A stretch of DNA of 64,000 bases from Isoetes taiwanensis (GCA_021234155.1 JAJEKV010000027.1:18253227-18317226); one strand, 5' to 3'; counted from the stretch's first letter, positions 23,618 through 34,625 are shown. Notes: generated by a model not told the origin, from the letters alone. Made by a program: numbers and translations.

Positions 23618-24061
23618 CTGGAAAACAACCCCAAAGGATCCAGTACCCACAACACGCTCTGCAACACAACTGATTGACTGAAAGCAAAGAGACACTGTTA
23701 GGATGCTTAATTCAAATGTGAACACATGATGCCTGCAGTAAGCCAAGAGACCAGCAGTTGCCCATTACAACCGCCAATTGTAGTTGCAATTATATGGCCT
23801 GTTCCAGTCCCATTCCCATCCACAGTCATGGCTTCAAGCTCCTACTAATGAGATATTTATCAAATTATGCAAAGAAACATTTATGACCATATCTATAAAA
23901 ATATACCTTATCATCCCTATGGTTCACCTTATCATCCGGGATTTCATGTCATTGCATCTCTTTGGGAAACTGGTCACACCATTGTTTTCTATTTTAGGAG
24001 CTGCAACCATACCATCACTTCCTCCTAGATTTGTGGCTAAAGCACCACTGGCTGATGCCAT
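23618..24061 (-). pseudogene. Captured exons of a SHAGGY/GSK3-like protein kinase
   Basis: Three exons lie in order on the minus strand, with introns between them. Exon 1 (24061-23928) begins ATG with MASASGALATNLGG and ends NDMK...RDDK before GTGAACC; a one-base loss breaks the frame at the MKIRDDK motif. Exon 2 (23841 to about 23758) reads [20 protein letters not shown] then GGCNGQ. Exon 3 (23677-23618), flanked by TTTCAG and GTATTG, reads SISCVAERVVGTGSFGVVFQ, containing the ATP-binding glycine-rich loop. The sequence and exon borders match plant GSK3/SHAGGY kinases, whose exon ends at VVFQ. The catalytic lysine, activation loop and the rest of the kinase are absent, so there is no kinase activity. 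It lies in the same orientation as the Helitron. Confidence 0.82.
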
Positions 24062-25019
24062 ATAATTTTTCCCTGTTTGAATATTACCTACCAATGTTTC
24101 CTTGCTGTCATGTTGGCCACCTTCCTCTAGCTTGGCCTTCTTGGTGCCTGTATTTCCTAACAATCCAAAAGTGACCAGATAGCAGGAAATCATTTCCAGA
24201 GTAGCAACAAACATGTCTTTTTCCATCTAAAAACAGTGTAAGCAAAGAAGTACGGTATTGCTTCCCATTTATTACTGCCTTGAGAAGCTCATGTCTCACT
24301 ATTCCAATACACAAACCGAAAAAAACAATGTAAAACCATGAAGAATCTAAAATACCATCCGGACATAAAATCGATGTCGATTCGGCACATAACCAAGTCC
24401 TGTCCTACATAACATGGCATCCATTAGCAATGTAGAACTCCAAATCATGACTCGAAGATATAGAGTAATAACATGAAAGCATTACATTCAAGCGGATGCT
24501 TACACTCATTTATTTTCGTTACCAAAATTTTCTTCTGTACTCAAAAAAAGTCGCATTCAAAGCATTCAAGTCGCAAAGCAAATTTGAAAAAGACAAACCA
24601 AGATAAAAGAAATAGTGAAGTACGGGCATCCGGCGAGCTAGGGACCGCACATTCTCGCATTTACTTCATCATATACTATGTGTTCTGTAAGATTTAGGCT
24701 TAACAGCTTAAGCGATCAAACAATCTAAGCTTAAAGCCAAAACCGAGTGCCCACCAAAAGCAAAGATGGAACTTTGTTAGAAAAATGGATAACTTAAAAG
24801 ATTTTAAATTAAATGCCCACCACGAAAAGCAAAACCGGAGAGGTAGAGATTTACCACAGAGATGAAACAACACTCGGGCCTCATGCGGTTGGTAGAAAGA
24901 TTATAATGTGAAATGATTCAAAGCAAGACCAAATCTCAAGACAAAATCGGAATGAGCAATATTCATTTCGCATGTCCCTTGCCCCAAATCTGCAATAGAT
25001 ATGAAAAGCGAATTAGATC

Positions 25020-25425
25020 TCAACTTGTTTCTTTTGAACACGGTTTCCCTTGAACAGAAGATCCCCGTAGGCGCCGGATCCCCGTATTTCAAGATTTCGG
25101 AGAGTAATATCTTACCGTTGATCTGTTGATCGTGAACTCGATTTGGAAAAATCGTACATGTGAGGAGTGAGGCGCCAAGAATCGTGAAACCTTGTGAGAC
25201 CCAGGTGTGATGGAGGGAACAACTTGTTTCTTTTGAACACGGTTTCCCTTGAGCGAAGATCCCTGTAGACGCCCGGATCCCCCGTATTTCAAGATTTGAG
25301 AAAGTTATATCTTACCTCTGTTGATCCATTGATCATGAACTCGACTGAAAAAAATCGCACTGTGAGAAGTGAGGCCAAGAATCGTAAAACTGTGAGACCG
25401 GTGTGATGGAGGGAAGAATTCGTAG
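25020..25425. repeat. Tandem repeat, period about 198 bp, two copies
   Basis: CAACTTGTTTCTTTTGAACACGG-type starts occur at 25020 and 25219. Both copies run on through GATCCC.GTAG.CGCC, CGTATTTCAAGATTT, TATCTTACC and GGTGTGATGGAGGGAA. The repeat lies between kinase exon 1 and the Helitron 5' end. Short open frames in it (MKYG.., SLK) are repeats of one another and have no known match. Confidence 0.8.
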
Positions 25426-25537
25426 AAACGCTGAGGAAGATCCCATGTAGGTGATCGAGGTCTCTCATAATTTCCATTCAAATTTTGCAATCAAAGCCGG
25501 CAACATGCGTCCCGCAAGAGGAGCCGGAAACTGAAAG

Positions 25538-25559
25538 GGAACGCCGCATGCGGCGTTCC
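25538..25559. repeat. Perfect 22-bp GC-rich palindrome near the Helitron 5' end
   Basis: Both strands read GGAACGCCGCA then TGCGGCGTTCC (25538-25559), with no loop. A diverged half-copy (GCGTTCCATGCGGC) follows at about 25563. It lies 62 bases inside the 5' terminus of the Helitron. Confidence 0.9.
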
Positions 25560-25621
25560 ATCCGCGTTCCATGCGGCTGCACAGGCACAATTACCAACAC
25601 CTTACCAAAATAAAAAAAAGA

Positions 25622-27898
25622 TAAAATAGCTACCCCACTAGTAGCATATGTAACGATGGATGACGATGATGCCGAGGATTGTTTCTTGGAGTCGAGCCAT
25701 TGCTTAAATTCTGGACATCTTTTCCTGAAGTGCCCCTTCATGCCACATGCATAACATGTAACAGTAGGTTTATCTTTTGGAATTTTAGCAGAAGATTTAT
25801 TTGTTTGTGATTTGCTTCTATTGGCATCAGACATAGACATGGCCAAATTTAGCTGTGCCAAGTGAAGCTGAGTTTGTTGAATTTTGCTGGCTGTCTCCAA
25901 TTCTTCTTGCACCAAGAGATTTTGGATCTCATTAAAAGAGAAAAGAACTCCCTTTTGTGAGCAGGTTTTAACAACTCCAATAATATTTTGAAACTTGTCA
26001 CCAATTCCTCACCCATTAACTGCGCAATCAACAGTGGGATCCCAGAGGAGGGGATCCCATGTGGGGATCCCGGAGGACTGAATCCAATCTAGGGTAAGAT
26101 TATCTCATACCAAAAGAGGGGGGAGGGGGGGGGGAGGAGAGGGGAAAAAAGGAGGAAAAGAGGCACATGAAAAGGGTGGGGAAGAGGGAACGGAAAAATG
26201 GCATGGGAAAAGGGAAAGGGAAAGAGAAAAAAAAATAAGGTGGAAAGGAAAGGGAAAAAAGGAAATGGGCGGGAAAAAGATGAAAAAAGAAGGGCAAAAA
26301 CCCATCTGGAAAAAAGGAGAAGGGGAGGGGTGGGAGGGAAGAGGGGATTAAAAAAAGAAAAAAAGGGAAAAAGTAAAAAAGAAAACGTGTAGGAAAAATA
26401 AGAAAAGAGGAAAAAAAAAAAGAGGAAGTGTGCAGGAAAATGAAAAAAAGGAAAGGAAAAAGAGAAACGGGGGATAGAGGGCTTGGTTTCTATTATATTA
26501 GATTTATGAAAAGGATTCTATGCGGGATAGATTTATATCCACACAGGTTTCCAACATATGCCCAGCAACACTGTGTACCATTACTAGTAAAGCATGGAAA
26601 TTAGTAGTATTTTGTGCAACGAGAATGTCCGGATAGAGAAGCAATAAAATTTTGGTACCTGATGAAGCATCCTCATGGCGCCATACTTCTGTCAACAACA
26701 GCTACAAATAGTATAAAACATCTAGCAGAAAACAAGGATGCTAAAGATATTCAAATGGCACTGGAAGATCATGCTGCTGTTTCTTGCAATATGTTAATAG
26801 GAGATGAAATTGAAGGTTAGAAAGAACTAATGGCAAAGGGGTAAAGCGTCTGCAATACTGGCTTAGGTGAAAATGTGATGAAGGCATCCTTGGCTTATGT
26901 AAGTCTTTTCATATGGTGGGTATTCCTACATTTATAGCATCACTATTGAAAGTGGATGATGAAGCCACGACTCCTTTAATGGATAACTTTTACCAGAGAT
27001 TTGAGGATGGATTGGAAGTTATGCTTGCTTTACAAGAAGAGAGAGCTGACTTTGGCTACCCAAGGTAGTGCATTCACGACTTTAAAATTTGGAAGTACTG
27101 ACCATTAGGGATTAATTATAACTTATTCTAGCAACTTGCCAACATCTTAGTATTGAAAATGGAAGCAAGATAATCATTGCATACTTTGAAAATAACTTGA
27201 TCTAGAAAAACATGTATGAAGCTTCATCTTGTGGCACAGATCTGCGCAGATATGATTTAAAGTGTTGTGACATGGAAAGAGATAGGGTGCAGTAATAATA
27301 TTGTTGCTTGGGCATCATGATTGAAATGCATTATAATGAACTTGTATAATTCTCTTGAAATTTCAAATTTAGCAAGAGATTCCTTGATAACCTATGTCTT
27401 TTCTTCAATTTGTTTTCCTTGACCGAAAGTTTCAAACTCGAAATTTCCACTTCACTTTGTTTATAATTTACAGCCTTGATTGCCAATTCCGGTTTCAGGA
27501 TAGGATAGAAATTAACTCCTTGTTGCTATTCCACATCACTTCAGGTCAAGCAGTATCCATTCTGGCACACGAGTTACATTCTTGCAAACAATTGGAAGTG
27601 GCAGGTGTAAAATTGAGATGTTTGCTTGACATTGCAGCAAATAAATTGGCTGTGTAAAATGTACTCCAAACAATTGATTTGTCCTAGCACTAGTATTTTG
27701 CAAGCTATAGTCTTCTGCAGGTCTCATTATTTTAGAGCAAAGCCATCTGTGATATTTGCAAAGCCAGGTTGCACAAAGAAGATTGTTTGTAGGCCCCTCT
27801 GCATCAACAGGTTGAGGAGCAAGTGGAAAGGCAGGGCCCAGAATGGACTATAGTTAGAGGGAGGGGCAGAGGCAATAGGCCTGGAAGAATGAGGGGCC
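25622..27898. repeat. Segmental tandem duplication, copy B, right part
   Basis: Matches 18755-21036 in the same order: copia gag with CYACGMKGHFRKRC (25915-25625, minus), purine-rich tract (26114-26468), degenerate Helitron ends (26490-26587), exon-like fragments (26614-27657) and the LINE 5' end. Differences from copy A are small and clustered (near 26018-26080, 26423-26445 and 26845-26862). Confidence 0.92.
26614..27657 (+). pseudogene. Exon-like fragments of an unidentified gene, copy B
   Basis: Same three coding-like pieces as in copy A (ECPDREAIKFWYLMK, PLMDNFYQRFEDGLEV, YPFWHTSYILANNWK) with the same splice-like borders. Preserved identity between copies reflects recent duplication and not selection. 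The protein family was not recognised. Confidence 0.4.
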
Positions 27899-28774
27899 GT
27901 GGCAGAAATGTAGAACGTGGGCATGTAACTGCTTCTCAATTTGAAGTGGGAGAGTGTTCATACAGGGAATTCCCACCTACTTTTCCTCTGACTACAAATG
28001 ATTGTCCACCCTCTGTACTGCTGCTTACCACCCAGGACAATCAGTTGGGAGTCACCACCCATGCAGGTGATCATAGCCCTACAACTGCCCCACCTCTTCA
28101 GGTTGTTACTAGTACGTCCCTCAAGGCATCTTTCAAGGCCTCTGATGTGGCACATGGCTGCCACATGGCCCCTGACATGGCTCATGGCTGTCCAACTCCT
28201 GATGTGGCACAGGACTGCCATTTAGCCCCTGATGTGGCACATGACTGCCATTTATACCCTGAGGTGGCACAAGATTGTCACCTGGCCCCTGCTTATTATC
28301 AGAACCGGTTGGAACACAATGGCATTCAGCCTACTTCTCTGGTCATCAATCAGGCTTCAGACATTCTGCATACAAAGATTGTGCACGCAGCAAATGCAAG
28401 CAAAACCTCAGATATCCGGATGGCTCTACACTCTGATGTAAATGGGAGGGAATTTGGGATTACCTCTGACAAAAGTAAGAATAGTGCAGGAAACAGGTGC
28501 TGCAGGAATGGATTTTGGAAGTGATACAAATGTATTTAATAGTGGCATAGACAATGCAGCGGCGGAGGACGCCAGCCAGAAGACAATGCAGGAGACAATG
28601 CAAATGCCTCATGCAAATGGTCAAACCACTAGCTCTGGGGAAGCCTGCATCCAGATGGTCCAAACTGACGAGATCCTTGGTGAGGAGCAGCATAAAAAGA
28701 AGAAGAAAAAAGGGAAGAAGACCAAGAAGGCTGATGGGGACTCCAGGGATGGCCCATCTACCTCTGACAGTTAG
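27811..28774 (+). pseudogene. LINE ORF1 (RNA-binding protein), frameshifted
   Basis: The frame starts after a stop at about 27793. It carries an arginine/glycine-rich N terminus (WTIVRGRGRGNRPGRMRGRG) and a set of degenerate nine-to-ten-residue repeats of the form DVAHGCHMAP / DVAQDCHLAP (about 28140-28290). The frame ends at 28522-28524; a second frame covering 28442-28774 continues with SSGEACIQMVQTDEI and a lysine-rich tail (HKKKKKKGKKTKK). The family role is packaging of the element RNA. No zinc knuckle was seen, so nucleic acid binding would rest on the basic ends. Confidence 0.7.
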
Positions 28775-28792
28775 TCAAGTCTTACTCAAATA

Positions 28793-31700
28793 ATGAAGAT
28801 TATAAGTTGGAACTTGCGCGGAATCAAGGGCGCTCTTAAGCGTGCCCGTGTTATTACTGCTATTAGATCTATGAAAGCAGACATTGTATTGTTTCAAGAA
28901 CATCGTCTTGGTGAGTTTGAAGCTAATTCCTTTGAAAATTGGATAGCTTTTGGTTATAAAGCACTAGTTTGTAAGGCAAATGGAACCAAGGGTGGAGTGG
29001 GAATAATCTGGAGAAATACTCAGGTCCAAAGCACTTACTGTCACCACGAAGGACGCTGGCAGGCAGTTACTATCAATACAGACAACATTGACTGGGGGAT
29101 CATCAACATTTATGCATCAAACAAGCCCAAGGAAAGAGCACAGATGTGGCAGCAGATTGAGACCTGGATTCTCTCTCAGCCGACTGTTAATTGGATACTT
29201 GGTGGCGATTCAACATGATAGAAAATTGGGATCACAAGATTGGAGTACATAGGAACCTTCTTCTTGAGGAAAAGCTTGCATGGAACAAACTCATGGATTC
29301 GACAGGATTTACTCTGATACCTCCGTCCGCTTCGGAGTTCTCATGGTGCAATAATCAAGATGGTAACAAGAGAGTATACTCTTTATTGGATCGATTCTAC
29401 TTGGTAAGTCGGTCTGCACCCTTTCTAGATAAGCATTTTGTTGAAGGAGAGCACGGGTTTACGCAATCAGACCACATTCCCCAGAAGCTAGAAATAGATG
29501 GAGCACTGCCTTTGACCAAAAGAGCTGGTTCCACACCCTTTAAATTCAATACCAGTTATCTAAACAAATCAGAATTCTGTCAGCCTTTCAAAGACTTCCT
29601 TGGTACTTTGCCCAAAATCTCCCCATTCCAAAGTATGCTGTGCTGGTCTCGGAAGCTCAAGGCTATTAAGGTATGGATCAAGCAGTGGGGAAGTGAGAGA
29701 GCTCGCAGATTTAAACAGGCCAAAATAGAGCTCTTTAATGACATCAGGGTGGTAAGATCTAATCTCATGAAGAATCCCTCGAACATCTCCTTGCAAAGCC
29801 AAGAGGCAGATATTGAAGTCAAGATAAAATCAATAGAGGAAAGTGAAGCAAGAGGAGCTGCTGTTCGCTCTAAAGCTAAGTGGCATGACAACATGGACAA
29901 TGAAAGCTCTAAGGTATTTTTCAGACTTGCAGGCAACAGGGTTATGGAAAATGGTATAAACCTGCTCAAGACTCCAAATAACGTCTACACAAAGGAACCA
30001 TCAGAAATCCAAAAGCACTTTTTGGACAGCTACTCCAAACTCTTTTCTCAGGATCCCATTCCCAGTGATTATGAGGAGGCACTGGACTGCTGCTTGCAGG
30101 TTATCAACAAATCAGTCACCTCAGTTGACAATAGTGTCTCTGCAAACAGATTACTAAGGAGGAGATTCTTGCAACTCTAAAATCCATGGCACATGGCAAG
30201 TCCCCTGGGCCGGACGGTTTTCCCCCTGAATTCTTTCTAGAATTTTGGGATGACTTTGGTGATGATCTACTAAATGTCTTTAGAGGGTTCTGGCAGCATG
30301 GAGCCCTTCATCCTGCCCTTTCCACAGGCTTTATTGCACTCGTTCCAAAAGTTGACAAACCGAAAGCAATTGAAGAGTGGCGTCCAATTGCCCTTACGAA
30401 TACCACGTACAAGCTTTTTGCCAAGCTTTTGGCCACTAGGCTTAAGCCACTGCTCAGCAGGCTTATTGAACCCGAGCAATCTGCATTTCTATCAGGAAGA
30501 AGCATTCTCACTAACTATCTCTCTGCTTGTGAAGGACTCCATTGGGCTGATCGTAGCAAGCAAACATGTCTTATGATGAAGCTCGATTTTAAGCGGGCTT
30601 TTGACACAGTCCGATGGGATGCAGTTCATAAGATAATGGGTAAGTATGGCTTTGCAAATAAGTTCATCGAGGTAGTTATGGGCCTCAACAAATCAGCCAC
30701 TGCCTCGATCCTTATAAATGGCAGCCCCTCCAAGCCTTTTGACTTAAGAAAAGGAGTCAGACAGGGGTGCCCCCTAGACCCCTATATTTTTATCCTTCTG
30801 GCCAATGCCCTTACACTTCTAATCAAGAATAGGATGCAAACTGGTGAACTGCAGGGTATCAGCATGCCGCATTTGGGATCTAAGCAACTGTGCATCCAGC
30901 AATTTGCGGATGACACCTTTTTCTTTTTGAACTATGCGGATGGGAGCATTGCAAACTGCCTCAAGCTAATTCAGATTTTCAGCACAGCTACTGGGGTGTG
31001 TCTCAACACGAAAAAGAGCTCTATCTTATGGCCTCATGATTTCCAGCTGCCTCCTCTAGTTGCCAACCTTGGATATCAAATAGTTAAGAAAGGTGAGCTC
31101 ACTAAGTTGCTTGGCCTTCCTCTAGCTATGGGGACCCTTCCACAAGGAACCTGGGCAGCAGTCTTGGACAAATTAAAAAAACGAATCAATATTTGGGCCA
31201 GCAAGGGACTCTCAGCCGCAGGAAGAATCACTATAGCCAACAGTGTTCGTAGCAGCTCACTTGTGTACCTCTCTTCTATCCTCCTAGCACCCAAATATGT
31301 GTATGCAAGAATGCAACAATTCATAAGATCTTTTGTTTGGCAGGGCGCAGCTAAGATTGCATGGTCTGAGGTCTGCAAACCAAGAGCTTTAGGAGGTCTT
31401 GGTGGCAAGGATCTGCACAAGCACTCTCAAGCACTAGTTGGGAAACTTGTTTGGAATGCTCTCAAGGGTGAGGCATCTTTTGGCTCGGACTTCATAAGGC
31501 ATTGGCTTAGCAAAGCGAGCCCTCTATCAAAACCTTCCCTTAGCCTCTCTACTGTATCAGCCTGCTTTGTTGACTACAAGATATGCCCAGGCACCTCTCC
31601 AGTAATGCGCAGAATTTTGGAAGCATGGCAGGATGTAAAGGAATGTTTTGAGCCTGCACAAGCTCCATGGCAAGCGGGCAGACTGCCTATCTTCTGGAGC

Positions 31701-32588
31701 CCCATGGTTAATGGCCAAAAAGAATACCCTCTCGCTCTAATCCACCCCAGAATCTGCAAAAAATGGGAAGCTGCTGGTTTTGTGTTTCTTAATCATTTAT
31801 GGGATCATGTACGTGCAAAATGGTGGTCTTGGACCAGGCTCAAGGCAGCTCTCTCAGGTACTAGCTCTGATAAGGCGGTCTACAAGAGAATAATGCAGGT
31901 AATTGGTGCTCTCTCAGGTATTAATGGGAATGAGGAGACTTGGCTCCTAAACGGCAAATCTCTCTGCTCAGTAAAAGAGGTGTATCAAGCCCTACTTGAT
32001 GATCTGCTACCTACTTCAGCTAGCTTCACTACCCTCACAAGTGCTGAACTAGCAAAGCAACTTAAGCGATGCTGGTCCTCCTATTGCACTAAGAAGGTGC
32101 AGCTGTTCATATGGCTTAGCTGGCGCAGCGGCCTTGCCACTATGTCTTGGCTGCTACAGAAAAGGATTTCGCAAAGCACGAGCTGTCCTCTACAATGTGA
32201 TGAGGCTGAAACAGTGGGACATATGTTTTTTTGCCCAAGAATCAGAGCCTTTTGGGACTGGGTGCTCCCTCTGATTCATCTTGACGCATCTCAACTTCAT
32301 TGGCCAGAAATTGGAATGATCCAGACAAGCAAGCTTACATACACCCTAATCTGCATTGCCTTATGGGCAATATGGAAGCACAGGTGCTCTGTTGCCCTTG
32401 GTGGCCAGGAAATCTCAATCGGCATGATAAAAAATACTTTCAATCAGGCAGTAGCTTTAATGGCCATCGCCCATATCCGCAAGATGGGCCAAGCATACAA
32501 CAAAGATTTTGATAGGATCGGCAAGATCCAAGGCTTCCTTCTCTACTTTAAGTGCTCCTGGTCCAATGATGGAAGCAGCTCAATATAG
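28793..32588 (+). pseudogene. LINE ORF2: endonuclease, reverse transcriptase, zinc knuckle
   Basis: Starts at ATG 28793 with the endonuclease motif ISWNLRG, then VLFQEHRL, INIYASN and the catalytic GGD. One T is missing so GDFNM becomes GDST and stop (29216); the endonuclease continues in another frame (LLDRFYLVSRS, SDHIP). The frame changes again near 30150, in the ILATLKSMAHGKSPGPDGFP stretch. RT then runs cleanly from 30186: ALVPKVDKP, WRPIALTNTTYKLFAKLLA, LDFKRAFDTVRW, GVRQGCPLDPYIF and the active-site FADD (about 30901-30912). The C terminus has VQLFIWLSWRSGLATMSWLL and CPLQCDEAETVGHMFFC (zf-RVT type). The RT part is 800 codons long and undamaged. Confidence 0.9.
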
Positions 32589-32714
32589 TATGCAGGAGAA
32601 CCAAGACATTGTGTATGTACTAGAGCAATCTCTTGCTCACGGCCTCATGGGCCTTTCCTTCTTGTTTCCTTTTCTATGTACTTATTTTATAAATAGTTAA
32701 TATAATCTAGCCTT

Positions 32715-32749
<35 letters not shown>

Positions 32750-32751
<2 letters not shown>

Positions 32752-33501
32752 AGAGCAATAGCTTTCAATCATTCTTGGCTATATACGAGCATATTGTCTC
32801 TACTTTGATGAACTTTAACCTTATCATTTTGTATCTTAAGTGCCACAATACATTGCACAACTTAAGTACGAGCTTTGATCTCTTGCTTTGTTAACCTTGG
32901 CATTGGCTCAATAACCTTGGCATTCTGAAGTTTATTTGTACTATTGCAACTTTGCAGAAGAAGCCTCAAAGGACATCTTTAACAAGTACGTTCACTAAAT
33001 ATTTTATTAATTTTTCTAAAATGATTCATGAATATTAGCTATAACTGTGGATCACTATTTAGTTTAATCACCCCATATGTGACCAATTCGGTTTTCTAGT
33101 TTCGTGATCGGACACGTATTCAAACCTGTTGAATAAAATACCGCATATAGAAACTTTGATGGGGTTTTCTAGTTGTTTGTGGTCGGAGCAAGATAGGGCA
33201 TAATTGAGATGTTGGGATGAGTTGGTCTCAAGTTCAAGTGAGTTGTCTGATTAGGACAAGTTTGTCAGACTTTGTTAGCAAGGGTCTGAGTTTTCTGCCT
33301 TATAATCCATACAATAGCTAATATATACCATGACATCACATAACTTCCTTTCTGCCTCAAGTAATGTTGCCAAATGGAAGTCATTTTGCTATTGTCATAC
33401 TTGGCCTAACTATTTGTGCAAGGGACCTAGATATGTGATACTGTAATGTCACTTCATGCTCCAGACCTCGAGCCTATTCTATGGTGCTATTATATCTAGA
33501 A
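32750..33501. other. No gene recognised
   Basis: AT-rich DNA between the LINE poly(A) tail and the 7.4-kb duplication. No open frame of interest. Confidence 0.5.
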
Positions 33502-33874
33502 ATTGGTTAAAATATAATGAGCTCATAGTAATAGCACAGCTAGTGTAACTGTAAGAAGTGGTAATGCGTAAAGTTCATTGTCTTGTGGTAATGCATTAGT
33601 TTTAAAATGCTCTAATGAGGACGGACTCATTGTTGAATGCCCCGATGACTATCTGATCATGTTTTGCCGCCAGCATGTAATCCACGACACTAGAGTCGCC
33701 CCCTAGTTCTATTGCCTACAAGTGTAGCTGCAAGAGGATGGCCAATGTGGTAGTCCATCGCAACCATTGCGAGAGAAGATGAGAGAAGAAGAAATAACTC
33801 CTTTTATTTTTTACTTAAAGAAAATCAAGAGTGATTTCTTGGTGCAGGTGAGAAAATATACACAACCACAATAT

Positions 33875-33965
33875 GAATAAATAAAAGGATAGAATAGATA
33901 TAAAAGGATATAATATAGTATTTTAACGTCCACAGGAAGCCATAGCTTATGGGATAATTTAAAAC
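33875..33965 (-). mobile_element. Possible LINE 3'-end relic with stem-loop
   Basis: TATTTTAACGTCCACAGGAAGCCATAGCTTATGGGAT is written here in part as AACGTCCACAGGAAGCC and GCTTATGGGAT. It lines up with the 3' UTR of LINE remnants 1-3 (ATCGTCCACGGAGACC...TATGGGACCC) and is followed by a TAGAA/TATAAAAGGA-like tail. The hairpin stem is changed to AAGC-CATA-GCTT, still paired. No coding part accompanies it. Confidence 0.4.
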
Positions 33966-34088
33966 ACACACTCATATGTGTCATACTCCCACCACTAGAC
34001 ATGGCTGAGGTGGACAGATATAAATTTTATTTGGTACATCATGTGGTAATGTATTATGTGTACACAAGCAAAATGACATTCATACAAG

Positions 34089-34625
34089 TCAAGATGGCAT
34101 AATGATATTAAGTGTATAATGGATAGTGCTAATGGCTGAACCCATGGGAGTGAGAGGAGTAGCAGAAGCAACTCCAGAAGCTCGCACAAAATCACCCGTC
34201 CCACCAACAATAGGAAGATCTCGAATAGATGTAGTATCATCACGTGTTCCAAATAAACTTATAGTGCCATTGTATTTCTCACCGTTCCACACTATAGACA
34301 TAGAAACAAGAAAGGTGGATCCATTCAAAGAAACAATGCTAAAGGAGCCTCGCATTCTGCCCAAAGCTTTAGATGTCACCAACTTGCCCTCTGTTATGGG
34401 ATCATCCACTACAACCATTGACCCAAATGAAAGATTTGGTGATCCAGTGACAAGCAAAACTGTGCGGTTGGGTCCTCCGATTGTATCATGGACATAGAAC
34501 TTTATGATCTTGTTCTTGCCTTTTTGATGACAACATGATTTTGATATTGAGTTTGCCAAGGCATATGTTGATGCACACAACAAAAGAAGAGGTATCATAA
34601 TCCGTGCATGGTTTATGTTTGCCAT
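34089..34625 (-). CDS. Dirigent-like protein, 178 aa
   Basis: Dirigent proteins steer the stereochemistry of phenoxy-radical coupling in lignan and lignin-type synthesis in the cell wall or apoplast. The frame begins at ATG 34625 with a signal peptide (MANINHARIMIPLLLLCAST, cleavage likely near ALANS). The conserved features are KFYVHDTIGGPNRT (residue about 40), FGSMVVVDDPITEG (about 70), GRMRGSFSIV (about 93), YNGTISLFGTRDD (about 122) and IRDLPIVGGTGDFVRASG (about 138). The length is typical of the family and no intron is needed. A longer frame starting at GTG 34664 exists, but ATG 34625 gives a proper signal peptide. TATAA-like sequence lies about 40 bases upstream. Substrate cannot be told from sequence. 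A damaged copy is in unit 2. Confidence 0.88.
   Translation of the reverse strand: MANINHARIMIPLLLLCASTYALANSISKSCCHQKGKNKIIKFYVHDTIGGPNRTVLLVTGSPNLSFGSMVVVDDPITEGKLVTSKALGRMRGSFSIVSLNGSTFLVSMSIVWNGEKYNGTISLFGTRDDTTSIRDLPIVGGTGDFVRASGVASATPLTPMGSAISTIHYTLNIIMPS

Larger units (their letters stand above)
21507..25621 (-). mobile_element. Helitron, 4115 bp, non-autonomous, with captured kinase exons
   Basis: Both ends are set by comparison with copy A, where the sequence is uninterrupted: insertion lies between A21506 and T25622, matching A18754/T18755. The 5' end on the minus strand is TCTTTTTTTTATTTTGG (at 25621). The 3' end has a 9-bp stem with one mismatch (21537-21517) followed by CTAG (21510-21507). 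There is no target duplication, as expected for Helitrons. No Rep/helicase coding was found, so it depends on another element. The interior holds three GSK3/SHAGGY-like kinase exons, a 198-bp tandem repeat and a 200-bp internal duplication. Confidence 0.88.
27770..32749 (+). mobile_element. L1-type plant LINE, nearly full length, poly(A) tail
   Basis: ORF1 with basic RNA-binding features, ORF2 with endonuclease, RT and C-terminal zinc knuckle, a 3' UTR with GCCTTGC and a poly(A) run at 32717-32749. This is the arrangement of plant L1-clade LINEs, and it is distinct from the microsatellite-tailed LINEs in the rest of the window. The 5' limit is uncertain because it lies within the duplicated segment. 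Three frame breaks (28522, 29208, about 30150) make the copy inactive as written. Confidence 0.85.
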
